Positions 1 to 10,359 of a stretch of DNA of 64,000 nucleotides are shown piece by piece. The DNA comes from Tetragonia tetragonoides (lineage: Eukaryota; Streptophyta; Magnoliopsida; Caryophyllales; Aizoaceae). A program made the position numbers and the translations under genes. The notes below the pieces were generated by a model, which saw only the letters and a list, made by a program, of their open reading frames with translations, searched no databases and had not been told where the DNA came from. Every line of letters begins with the position of its first letter. Within the stretch, counting starts at the first letter, position 1. Location of the stretch: the NCBI GenBank assembly GCA_038025085.1, contig CM076141.1:11534001-11598000 (forward strand). The letters run 5' to 3'.

Positions 1-2023
1 TGTTTACGAAGTTACTCGATGAGGATGAGGTACGACCACGCCCGCGGCTCGAACTGGATGACCTAGGGCGACCACGACCCCTCTGGGAGTACTCCCATGA
101 ACTAGGATCACGTCTGGTAGAGGAACTCCCTCTCGGTCGACCTCTGACTGTCGTGTTCGCTTCCGGCTCGACGTAACTCGCTTCCTCAGGATGAAGCTGC
201 TCATTCATAAGGACAGATATGTTGCGCACAACTGCCGGGTCGCTTGAGTTAACCTCGTCGACCAGAGACCGAAAGTATCGATGGTCCTCAGATGGATGCT
301 CAGTCATGTCAAGCGTAGCTATCTCCACTGCATCACTAATAACGAGTGTTCGCCAAAATTCGTGGACACTATTCAAGCTAATTGGCGTGCCCGTATCCGT
401 GGCCGTTTTCAACTCACACGCACACGGGATCTGATGAGTGGATCTCAATACACAACCGCAACGATCAAATACTTGGTGACTCAATTCTCTCATCCTGTTC
501 AGCTCAGCCAATAATATTTGTAAGCAGTAATGGGAAACATACCCGGTCAGATAGTTGAATGGGAAACCCGAGTACACCACACTTCTTCGTCTTCTGCACT
601 CTTCAAGTGTGTACTTGATCTCAGTTATTTGTGACTCGATTGACTTGTTGACCTTGTTCCAAACATTGTCCAAAGCTCCAGTTGAGGAGTTCAACCACTG
701 TTTTAGCGCGGCATGTGCACTCTCCACCCTGCAAGTCGTAGTGTTGCCAAGGTGTAGCACCTTATTCGTCCACGCAGCCACAAACATCTCTTTGTGTCTC
801 AGCCAAGTCTCCTCTACATAGGATATCACGTGAGGGTAAGTCCTCCAACTAACCTTCATCGTACGCACTGCTCTATCGTACGCAGCTTCTGTGGAAGCTT
901 CCATGATAATTTTCCACCTCCCATTCTTGAACCTCTGCGCGACGGCTTTATCTTTTCCACAAAGTCTGTACACTTTGTCTTCAACGACTTTGTTAATGTG
1001 CCATGTACAGAGCAAATGGGCACTCTCGGGAAATATCTCTCTAATAGGTGTCATCAACCCTAGCTCACGATCGGTCACAATTGCTGTTGGGTGTACATCA
1101 TTTCCAATAAGCATCCTCAACTTATCTAAGACCCACGCATAGCTTGCCTGAGTCTCATCCTTCATAATGGCATAAGCTATGAGGAAGTTCTTATTGGTTG
1201 GAGTCATCCCCACTATCTCAAGAAACGGCATCTTATACTTGTTTGTTTTGTACGTGGAATCTAAGCCAATCAACCAACGAAAAGACCGAAGTAACTGAAT
1301 TGATGTAGGGTGTGCCATGAACACGTGAGTTACCTCATTAGTAGCTCGGTCGGCTCTTGTCCAATGTACGTACTTATTCGCCACAGCTAAATGATGAAAC
1401 TGACCAATGACATCTCTCTCTTCAAAATCAAGTTTCCTTATACGATCTCTGTGGTTGTACACATGCCGTCTAGTTGCATTGTCCTCGGGAAATTTTTCCT
1501 TAATCGCGGCCAAGATAGCACATGGCTTTGTTTGTGCCGAAGTCATGTCACGAACGAGTTTCTTTGACCCAGGACTAAGACCACTCATCTGACGATATCC
1601 CTCAGGATACACAGCAAAGTCATGGTTGTGCGTACCCCTAGTCCCAGGCAATGTGACAATCATCCAACTACTGGATCCATACACTTGTCGAGCTCTCAAC
1701 TGGAACGTACATTTACAAGCCTTTGTTTTCGTATTCTTCCGAGCAGCAGTATCTAAGTCTCTTAATTCCCCTCTGTAGCGTTCACCTCGATTGCATCTTA
1801 ACAATTTTACGCTTCCACTCTTCTTGTGTGACGAAATTATCAACTCAAACCCGATAGTAAGTGCAATTTGTTTTGCCCAATTAATTGCATCTGTATCACT
1901 ATCAAATAACTCATCAGTGACGAAATGCGTACTGTAATCAACACCATCACCACCGAACCGCTCCAAAGGAATCTAACGAAAACAACGAAAACAATGTTAG
2001 CTTAATCTTAAATTCAAACAATA

Positions 2024-2104
<81 letters not shown>

Positions 2105-2417
2105 TAATAAATTTTTTTTTTGTGTCGGTCGTCGATCTCGACTCACCCAAGGGTGAGTCGTCTGCTACAGGCGACCAACCCAAGGGTGAGTCGTCTATTG
2201 ATCTCGACTCGCCCAAGGGTGAGTCGCCTGTAGCGGACGACTCACCCAAGGGTGAGTCGCGATCTACAGACGACTCCCTTTGGATGGGTCGCCTGTAGCA
2301 GACGACTCACCCAAGGGTGAGTCGAAAATCTCAGACGACCGTGCAAAAAAAATGCGCAAAAAAAATTAATTTTACCTCCGCCACCGTCGACGGCACTTCT
2401 TGATCGCCGGCAGACAT
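1..2417 (-). CDS. MULE/FAR1-type transposase, 5' part, runs off the left edge
   Basis: Two exons: 2376-2417 (ATG, 14 codons) and 1972 to beyond base 1, joined in phase 0 across a GT-AG intron at 1973-2375. Reading exon 2 on the minus strand gives about 657 codons without a stop, so at least 671 residues. From the N-terminus: a FAR1-like region (about 40-190, with CKCTF and THNHDF), a MULE transposase core with Asp252 (GLDSTYK), Asp315 (VTDRELG) and Glu431 (RVESAH) as the likely DDE triad plus CTWH at about 336, then a SWIM-like zinc finger (CGC at 519-521, CAC at 531-533), then an Arg/Gly/Ser-rich tail. The fourth zinc ligand is Cys rather than the usual SWIM His. The family acts in the nucleus, either as transposase or, when domesticated, as a FAR1/FHY3-type regulator. 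TE context favours a transposase. Confidence 0.82.
2025..2111. repeat. (AAT)n microsatellite
   Basis: An uninterrupted trinucleotide run inside the transposase intron. On the minus strand it reads as poly-Tyr in one frame, which is an artefact of the repeat and not a gene. Confidence 0.95.
2127..2337. repeat. 33-bp palindromic minisatellite in the MULE intron
   Basis: About six units, each centred on a near-perfect 20-bp palindrome (GACTCACCC-AA-GGGTGAGTC). Palindromes start at 2140, 2173, 2206, 2239, 2272 (degenerate) and 2304, a period of 33, 33, 33, 33 and 32. Spacers are related to CGCCTGTAGCAGAC. The array lies between the 14-codon first exon and the main transposase exon. Confidence 0.9.
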
Positions 2418-2792
2418 CCGCGGGTTGCTTGAGTGAATGTTGATGAAGGTTGGGTATGAGAGTGGGTGGTAGAGTGGGAGAGAAGTGGTGTGAGAGTTAG
2501 AGAGGGAGAGAGGGAGAGGATGAGTGAAAAATTAAAAAAGGGCAAAATTGGAATTTTGGGGGGCGGTACCTAGTAATTTAGGGGCGGCATTTAGTAACAC
2601 CCTTTAAAATTTGAGGATAATATGTTGGTAGAGTTGTTAGATAGGTTGCGTTATATTTTATTTCATGTCGATTGTGCGTAGGTTTGAAACACACGAACAT
2701 AATATATATAAAAATGGAAGTTAATTACTCCACATTTTATTAAAATTAGCAAATCTATACGTGTTTGTATGATGTTGTCATATCATCACAAA

Positions 2793-3150
2793 CTAGATTT
2801 CGTGTCCGTGCGATGCATGAGTTCTTGTTTATCATGCATACTCCGTTATTAGAAGAAATATAATAAGTTCTTTTAATCATATCAATATGTAAAGTTGAAT
2901 AGTAGGAGTAGCAAAGAACAATAATAATATTTTTATCAACAAAAAAAAAAAAAAAAACACATTTAACAAAGAAATTAATTTTTTAGTGAATGTATAATAT
3001 AATTTTTTTTGAATAATAAATATAATACTTATGTTACTTATTTCTTATTAAAATAAAATAAAATTATTTTTAATTTTTTTTAATCACCCATGCATTTATG
3101 GCTATTTATTACCTATTCAATGCTTGGTAAGAACTCAATTTTACATATAT
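2793..3150 (-). mobile_element. Non-autonomous Helitron, family 1, copy A
   Basis: On the minus strand the 3' end carries a hairpin (GC-rich arms around ATC, mutated here) about 10 nt before a terminal CTAG, with host T following: the canonical Helitron 3' end. The body matches copies at 3152-3467 and 39841-41017, including the 5' motif TTGAGTTCT.ACCAAGCATT. The 5' TC terminus is not intact because copy B abuts it. Confidence 0.7.
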
Positions 3151-3151
3151 A

Positions 3152-3467
3152 CTAGATTTCATGCCCGTGCGATGCACAGATTCTTGTTCATCATCCTCTA
3201 TTATTAGAATCAATATAATAAAAAAATTTGATCACATCAATATATAAAGTTGAATAATAGAAATAGTAAGGAACAATAATAATCTTTCACATTTAACAAA
3301 GAAATTACATTTTTATGTATTTTTTTTAGGATAATAAATATAATACTTATATTACTTTTTTTATTAAAATAAAATAATTTTTTTTTAATGACCCATGCAT
3401 TTATTGCTATTTATTATTTATTCAATGCACCTTGATGAGAACTCAATTAAACTTATATATATATTGA
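3152..3467 (-). mobile_element. Non-autonomous Helitron, family 1, copy B
   Basis: The 3' end (CTAG at 3152-3155, preceded on the plus strand by A) and 5' end (TCAATATATATATAAG on the minus strand, preceded by A) are both recognisable, which fits Helitron insertion between A and T. The hairpin near the 3' end is CCCGTGC-GAT-GCAC on the plus strand. No coding capacity. Confidence 0.72.
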
Positions 3468-3709
3468 TATTGATAGTGACGACTTTATATGTTAATATCC
3501 TATGAGCCTTTGGGATACTCCCCAACCTCTCCAAATATAATCATCGACTTAATTGCATATTCAACAAATAAAATAAATCTTAAAATATACTCCAATAATA
3601 TTTTCTTAAAGGAAGCATAATATTCCTTTATCTAATAATAATAATAATAATATACATTTTTTTTGTCTAATGAAGACACAAAGGTTGATGCATACTAAAA
3701 TGATCATAT
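3468..3709. other. AT-rich spacer, nothing recognised
   Basis: AT-rich sequence with a short (AAT)n run near 3640. I see no gene or element ends. Confidence 0.6.
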
Positions 3710-3725
3710 TAGGACTTTGATTTTT
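3710..3725. repeat. LINE target-site duplication, left copy
   Basis: TAGGACTTTGATTTTT, identical to 9586-9601. It marks the 3' side of the minus-strand LINE and merges into its poly(A) tail, seen as poly(T) on the plus strand. Confidence 0.9.
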
Positions 3726-3821
3726 TTTGAGTGAAAGATCGACTAGCGATCACCGACTTTCCATTAAACCTTCAAGATTATGCAAAAGAGCTACATCAAC
3801 GTTCGGTGGGAAAGACGTATC

Positions 3822-6800
3822 CTAAAACCGAGTCCCTACCTCCCAAGGTTGCATATGCGCTAACTCATGGGCTACTCTATTACCATTACGCCTAACAAAC
3901 GACCACGACACTCTATTAAAACTACTAGCTAAATGAAGAACATCATCAATAATTAGAAATAAACTACTAGACCCTCTAGAATTTTTATTCAAAGCATTAA
4001 AAACAGATAAGCTATCCATCTCCACTGTCACCTTGTCAAATTCATGAGCTGAAGCAACCTGCAGCCCGAGGAACACTGCTCGTGCTTCTACCACATCAAC
4101 CTCACACGCCTCCAAGCAGTTCATTGTAGCTCCAAATATTGGTCTCCCCCGGTTGTCCCTGCAGATGATCCCAGCAGAAGTACCCACCTCGCCCAGCAGC
4201 CCTGCATCTACATTTTTTTTTTTGGTCTTTGCCAAGGGTATCCCACCTTCGACCACAGTGTCTAATTCCTTTGCCCCAACTGTCAGCGCACTAAGCAGTA
4301 GGAGGCTGGCCAAGGAATTTTTTCCATTCGCAAGAGTTGACATCTACATTAATTTTAAAGCAACCAACACTTGGAGCAAACCACTTCACAGAACCACCAC
4401 GAACACCGCAAGCCTTCTTCGGCTGCGCAATCTGCTCTTGATCAAGCTCCCCAATCAGCTTATCCACGTACTGAATAACATCCAATGGAGAACGCATCAG
4501 ACCTTCGAAAATGCGCTTGTTTTGTGACTCCCACACAACCCACGACACTAAGCAAAATCTCCAAAAATCTTCAGCACTAAATACATCTTTAGCCACTTCC
4601 ACACAGTCACGAAAACCTCGAGCTCCACCATCTTTTATCTCTAGCCCACTATCTTCCCATATAGAACTTGCTAGTGGGCAAACGTGGAGCGCACGTAATC
4701 CAGTTTCTAGTTCACTAGGACACCAGTTGCACTCAGCACCAATGTGCTCAACTCTTCTGTGCAGGCCTGCACGCGTTGGTAAAGCCTCGTTGCAGGCACG
4801 CCACATGAACATCTTCGTACGGGGAGGAACATTACAAGACCAAATCTTGTTCCATATAGACCGATCAACACTTGATGAGGAAGCGATGTCGCTACTTCCC
4901 TGGCCTGCAACAATTCCATGGTACGCACTTCTTACAGAGAAACACCCCTTTTTGTCCCAGCTCCAACTCGGGATGTCCCTAGGCAGACGCTAGCTTAAAG
5001 GAATGGACAGAATTCTGTCTGCATCAACTGGGAGGAAGCCCTCAACGACCAAGTCCCTTCGCCATTGCTTCGCCCCTGGTCAATCAAATCAGCTACTAGG
5101 CCCAGCCCATCACCTTCACCTCGTGGAGTAATGACTCGATGTGAACCATTCCCCGGTAGCCAAGGATCATCCCAAGTTCTCACGCTATATCCATTACCAA
5201 TCCTCCAGCGCATAACTTTCCAAAGCACCCACTTTGCTTCGTAAACACCCTTCCATAAGTAGCTTGGATTACTACCTGAAAAGTGGAAAGGAAATCCCCA
5301 TGAGGGAAATATTTTGCTTTCCAAAGCTCACCAAGAAACCCTCCTTCGCCATTTAATAACCTCCAAGCTTGTTTTGCAAGAAGAGCCCAATTAAACATTC
5401 ATGTCTCTCAAGCCCAATCCCCCTTCACTCTTTGGTTTACATAACTTAGACCACGAAATCCAATGAATCTTCCATTCATCTTTTTTCTGGCCCAAAAGAA
5501 TTGCGAGATCATAGTACGAATCTCGTTAAAAAAGCTTGCTGGTAGTTTAAACACGCTCATCACATAGGTAGGGACTGCCTGGTCCACTGCCTTTATAAGC
5601 ACTTCCCTACCCGCTTTTGACAACAACAAGCCCTTCCAACCTTGAAGCTTTGCCCATAGCTGCTCCTTCAGTGACCCACAAAGGGCCCACTTAGACCTCC
5701 TCATAATGGTTGGGAGAACCCAAATAGCGATCATGGCTTTCGACTTCCTCGACCTCCAAACTCGCCGCAATACTGACCCGCACAGCTTGGGTCACACCAT
5801 TACTAAAAGTAACCTTCGACTTCTCAAAACTCACCTTTTGGCCTGAATCACCCTCATACAGAGCCAAAATAAAACGAGTTGTCTCCGCTGCCTCATGAGT
5901 TGCATTTGAAAAAAATAAACTATCATCTGCAAAGAACAAATGGGTAAGAGACGGGGCATTAGAAGATATACGAACCCCATGCAACAACCCTCTCTCTTCT
6001 GCTCGTCGAATCAACCCCGACAACACTTCAGCACACAAAATAAATAGGTACGGGGAGATTGGGTCCCCTTGGCGAAGCTCCCTCTCAGGGTTAAAAACAG
6101 CAGACGACTTCCCGTTAATTAACACAGAGAACGAGACAGACCGCACACATTCCATAACACATTGCACCCATCTCTCATCAAAGCCAAACCTTCGCAGGAC
6201 AGCCTCCAGAAAATCTCACTCTATACGATCATAGGCTTTCGCCATATCCCGTTTAAGAGCAAAAAAACCTTCTTTCGAGCTAGTATTCTTCATGAAGTGG
6301 AAGGTCTCCAAAGCCATAAGAATATTTATCTGTAATCAAGCGCCCCGGGGTGAAGGCACTTTGATTTAAAGAAATCACCTCTGGCAAAAAAACTTTCAAT
6401 CTATTTGCTAGCACTTTTGACACTAGCTTATAGATAACATTGCACAAACTGATCGGTAGAAAATCAGTAATCATTTCTGGGGTTTTCTTCTTTGGGATTA
6501 ACACAATAAAAGTGTGATTAAGGCCAGCAGGAAAACCGCCCCCATTCAACACTCCCAACACCAAATTTGAGACCGAGTTCCCCACAATATGCCAATAATT
6601 CAGAAAAAATAAAAGACACATACCGTCAGGCCCCGGGGCCTTCAAGGGATGCATCTGTGAAAGTGCGGCATGCACTTCCTCCATCGTATAAGGCTTACGT
6701 AACCCCTCATTCATCTCCTCAGAAAACTCGTCGCTCAATGCCATCAAGCGCCTCTTGCAGCCTGACGCACCCCAAGGACCCAAACAACGAACTAAAGTAG

Positions 6801-7980
6801 TCTTGGGCAATACGACCCACTGCTTCATCACCTGTGCACATAGTACCCGACCCATTCTTCAACCCCTTAATGACATCCTTCTGTTTTCTCGCAGTGGCTT
6901 TTCGATGAAAAAAAGAAGTATTCTTGTCACCCGCAAACAACTACAATACTCGTGATCATTGCCTCCAATACAACTCTTCTTCTCTAACTAAGCCTTCTAT
7001 ATCCCTCAGTTGTCTCTTTCGTTCCAGCACGTGAACCTCAGTAAGACTAGGCTTGTTCAGCTTATGAAGCCGACGTCGCTTAGCCGGAGCTCTCTAAACA
7101 ACTTGCCATACTCCCCATCGCTCCAAGCTTCCAACTCGCTGGCACACACGCCAAGCTTCTCTAGCGTAGTTGGTCCACCTAATAACCATGCATCTCGAAT
7201 CACCTCCTCACATTTCTCATTCTCCGTCCACAGCTGTTCAAATCTAAACAGCTTTGGATTTCTTCGTTGTTGCCCATCCCCAAACAATTGTAGCTTCAGC
7301 GGGGAGTGATCAGATATCTCTCTCTCTAAGTGAAGTAACCTTGCGTGAGGGAACATATCAAGCCACCCCTCAACTGCCATAGCTCGGTCTAGAAGACTTT
7401 GTACGTTGTCCACCCCCGATCTCCCCTTGTCATATGTAAACATAGACCCCGAAAAACGAACATCCCGCAACCCACAGCGATCCACCACCTCCCTAAACGC
7501 CTGCATCTGTCTATCCGATCTATCATTTCTTCCGCACATTTCATTTGCAAAAAGAATCTCATTATAATCACCTATACACAACCAGGGTTCCGATCTAGCA
7601 CTTTCCAATAGTTCTAACAGCTCCCACGAAAGGTGCCTATTATGTATTTCAGGCCATCCATAGAACCCCGTCAATCTCCAAGCTCCAACACCTAAGCCTC
7701 TCTCCACGAGAACGTCAATATGGTGAACAGACTGTGAAATCAAGGAGACGGCAACATCTCGTTTCCACAAAAGAGCTAGCCCACCTGACCTCCCCATGCT
7801 ATCAACAAATAACCCATCATAATCTCGTAATTTTTCTTGTATCAAAACCATTTCACGTCTGCTAAGCTTTGTCTCCGATAAAAACAAAACGGACGGAGCC
7901 TCTCTCCGGACAAGGTCCCGGAGTAATGCAACTGCCCGAGGGTTGCCCAGACCTCGACAGTTGAGGCTTAAGCAACTCAT
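3822..7980 (-). pseudogene. LINE 1 ORF2: endonuclease, reverse transcriptase, RNase H (broken)
   Basis: It starts at an ATG overlapping the ORF1 stop in an ATGA. The first 307 codons (7057-7980) are open and form an APE-type endonuclease, with NCRGLGN, the SETK glutamate, the IGDYNE motif and SDHSP near the end. The reverse transcriptase follows at about 6855-5400 (KAPGPDG, DMAKAYDR, RQGDP and the catalytic FADD at about 5920-5935). Next come a zinc-binding RT-associated region with a WR.CNEALPTR-like start (about 4810) and an RVT_3-type RNase H at 3822-4343 with VEARA and EMDS. Lesions include a stop after the endonuclease, scrambled frame at 6850-7060, a stop just after DMAKAYDR at about 6215, and frameshifts near 5690 and 5400. 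No complete polyprotein could be made. Confidence 0.9.
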
Positions 7981-9353
7981 TGGTCCTGGCGGAGTCGAGA
8001 CTCGCCGACCTCCGCCGATCCAGAAGACCCAACAATCTCCTCCTTGTCATTTGTAACCACAACAACATCCCTAGCCTCCACATTAGCACGTTTACCTCTA
8101 GTCTCACCCTCCCACACCATCATCTGAGCCTTGCCATTACGCCCATCTCGGTCTTGTTTAGCTCCCTTCTGCACCAAAGTAGTAGCTAAGGTAGTAGGTA
8201 GTTGTGCTCCCAGTGAAGCACCAGCGTTACGAGCCGGCCTCTTCCAACTTTTCCCCCTTCTATTTTTGTTCCCTTTCTCTCCTATCTCAACTTGCCCTTC
8301 AAGAGACAAAGAATCTAAGTTCAGTAAATGTGGTGTCGCAGCCCCGCCACCCTCATTGGATTTCTGAACATACTCACTTGCCTGCTCCTTATCCCCTACA
8401 GTTTGCGGGCTATCTAAATTTTCAATAACCACCTCCTCCTTACCCTCCTCACCTGCTACAGCTACCTCAACTTCAAACTTCTCCCTATCATCATTCTCCT
8501 CAACATCTTTTTCAGCAAAAATAATATTACGTCTACATGACCCAATAGTATCTTTCCCCAACAGCTCAAATAGCTTTTTTTCCTTGTCACATTCCGCCAC
8601 TGATTGACGTTGAGGCATCTTATTTGGGGTTGCCCTAAGCCAAGCCCCATATTGCAGCCCTCTCTCTTTAACCTCCTCTTCCCCGTACTGATCACATTCT
8701 TTTTCTGTATGCCCAGTGATTCCACATACATAACAGTAGAGAGGTAAGTAGCGATATTTGAATTGAAGTCACTCCCCCTCTGTATCTTCAAAAGCCATGA
8801 TCATACCTCAACAAAGAGGTTTAGTAATATCAACTTCTGCACGTATATTCATCCCTTTGTCCCATCCAAAGTCATTAGATGGATCAAAGGCAATAAACTT
8901 GCCTATCTGATTCCTAATCACCTCCGCAGTCTCCCGATCACGACCACCAAAAGAAGCATTCAGCACCTTCACCCAGAATTTAGCCCGATCAAACCTCAAG
9001 TCCTCCGGTTTATCCTTCCCACTAATTTCTCTGAGAATACGTAAACTCCCATCGAAACACCAAGGCCATGATCCAGGATAAACTTTCGATCACCCTCACT
9101 GAAGAATTGAAAAACAAAAGTCCTAGAATCCAGGTCCTTTATTACTAACTCTGTTCTGGGACAAAAAAATCTCTTTTATACGCTCCTTGAAGGCACGCCG
9201 AATGAACGACATATGCGTCAACAAACGCCCTGCTAGACTAAACCCAATACGTTTACTTTGCTCTGCGACCTTCTTTCCCTTCACAACCACCACAACCTTC
9301 TCTTCGTCAGTCAACTTCAGTTTTTCCCAATCTCTCGCAAGGTTTTCTGCCAT
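7977..9353 (-). pseudogene. LINE 1 ORF1: DUF4283 and CCHC zinc-knuckle protein (broken)
   Basis: The start is the ATG at 9353, followed by an open stretch to about 9123 whose first half resembles the DUF4283 nucleic-acid-binding domain of plant L1 ORF1. The frame is then lost and resumes at about 9060-8810 in another frame (RFDRAKFWVKVLN). A CCHC knuckle of form C-x2-C-x4-H-x4-C (CYVCGITGHTEKEC) is at about 8694-8740, preceded by at least two in-frame stops near 8770-8820. The charged C-terminus (7977-8618) is open. ORF1 proteins coat the retrotransposon RNA; this copy cannot be made intact. Confidence 0.85.
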
Positions 9354-9585
9354 AGTTTCGACTAGGAAAGCGAAACCCTAACAAAAACCCTAGCAAAAAC
9401 ACCAAAGAAAAACTCCAATCAGGGTACAACGACACTCAAATAAAGATCCCTGATCTCAGAACGAGGGAAAATCAATAATTCCGCCTTACGCAGTCATTTG
9501 GGGGCTCTCACCAAACCTAGGGTTGAGAGAGAAATGAACAGCTCTTCTAGACATCTTTTCCCTTTGATTTATGTCATAAAACTAC

Positions 9586-9601
9586 TAGGACTTTGATTTT
9601 T
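9586..9601. repeat. LINE target-site duplication, right copy
   Basis: TAGGACTTTGATTTTT, identical to 3710-3725. It marks the 5' end of the minus-strand LINE. Confidence 0.9.
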
Positions 9602-9710
9602 GATGAAATTAATAACCATGTGATATTAATCATGAACCATGCAACCCTTTTAATTAGTCTCTTCTTATCACAAAAGAAACTACTAGTTACTACTAAAGCT
9701 GGCCAAATCT

Positions 9711-10037
9711 TGTTGGAGAATACAAACTTAAATTATCGATGTTATAATTAGTAAGTTGTAAATAGAAGTAAATCATTTAGAGCCTTACAATATTGAATGG
9801 TTGTAATTTAAGATTAATATGAACCACTATTTCTTAGGAGTTAGAAATAGTATATAAGGAGAAGATTATGTAATGGAGAGAATAATGAATCAAGAGAAGA
9901 TAGCCTACAGAGCTATCATGGGTGAGCACAGCAATGCTCACCACCATTGTTCCCCCTCTTATATGTTTGATTAGTGAATATTATTATTGTTATTTTAGAT
10001 TGGTCCACTACACATCCGTTGTGCCGAAATTCTAACA
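9711..10037 (+). mobile_element. Solo LTR (327 bp), Copia-like
   Basis: Begins TGTTGGAGAATAC and ends CCGAAATTCTAACA, giving short inverted TGTT/AACA ends. It is flanked by the 5-bp duplication AATCT (9706-9710 and 10038-10042). A TATA-like TATATAAGG lies at about 9851. There is no internal domain or second LTR, so this is a solo LTR. Assignment to Copia rests only on length and terminal sequence. Confidence 0.88.
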
Positions 10038-10042
10038 AATCT

Positions 10043-10359
10043 GACCCGATCCGAAAACCAACCTACTTAAATCCTGATCGAAATCTGACCCGAAAAAATT
10101 CGACTTGCTAATTACCCGGCCTGTTAACAATACAAATTCGAAACTACCCAACCCGAAGTCCAAAGTTTATGAGTTGTGACCGGTGACTCGACCTAACGAT
10201 AACCCGAAATGGCCCGACCTGCCAATAATCCAAAGTGACCCCAAGGTCCCCAACTACGGATATAATTCAGTACCAGGCTCTCTCCCTGCTTCCGAGTTCC
10301 AAACTTCCAATGCCTGAAAATCCAAATCCAACACTGAAGCTACTAGAGAGAGAGAGAAG
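10043..10359 (+). promoter_or_regulatory. Upstream region and 5' leader of the TXNL4B-like gene
   Basis: The first 200 bases contain degenerate repeats of CCGA/CCCGA type (GACCCGATCCGAAA and variants) that look like an old repeat interrupted by the solo LTR. The leader just before the ATG carries a short GA run (about 10346-10358). I see no clear TATA box. Confidence 0.4.

Larger units (their letters stand above)
1..2602 (-). mobile_element. Mutator-like element (MULE), one end
   Basis: This is the 5' end of a Mutator-like DNA transposon; the other end lies outside the window. The transposase gene fills most of it. Its probable outer edge is at about 2602, where the minus strand begins GGGTGTTACTAAATG and is followed by repeated CCGCCCC motifs (about 2565-2600). 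That arrangement resembles terminal inverted repeats of plant MULEs, but the partner repeat and the 9-bp target duplication cannot be checked here. The open transposase suggests a young or domesticated copy. The exact boundary is an inference. Confidence 0.6.
3726..9585 (-). mobile_element. L1-type non-LTR retrotransposon (LINE 1)
   Basis: A 5.86-kb element lying between identical 16-bp target duplications. It has the standard plant L1 order: 5' leader, ORF1 (DUF4283 plus CCHC zinc knuckle), then ORF2 (endonuclease, reverse transcriptase, zinc-binding domain, RNase H). It is long enough to be near full length, yet several stops and frameshifts make it non-autonomous. It sits between the Helitron pair and a solo LTR. 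Confidence 0.92.

Noticed and set aside
1..1592. Plus-strand open frames in the first 1.6 kb
   Set aside because: They are shadows of the minus-strand transposase frame, which is continuous and has clear domain motifs.
2127..2337. CRISPR-like array of palindromic repeats
   Set aside because: The spacers are near-identical, the period is constant and the context is a plant transposon intron. It is a minisatellite.
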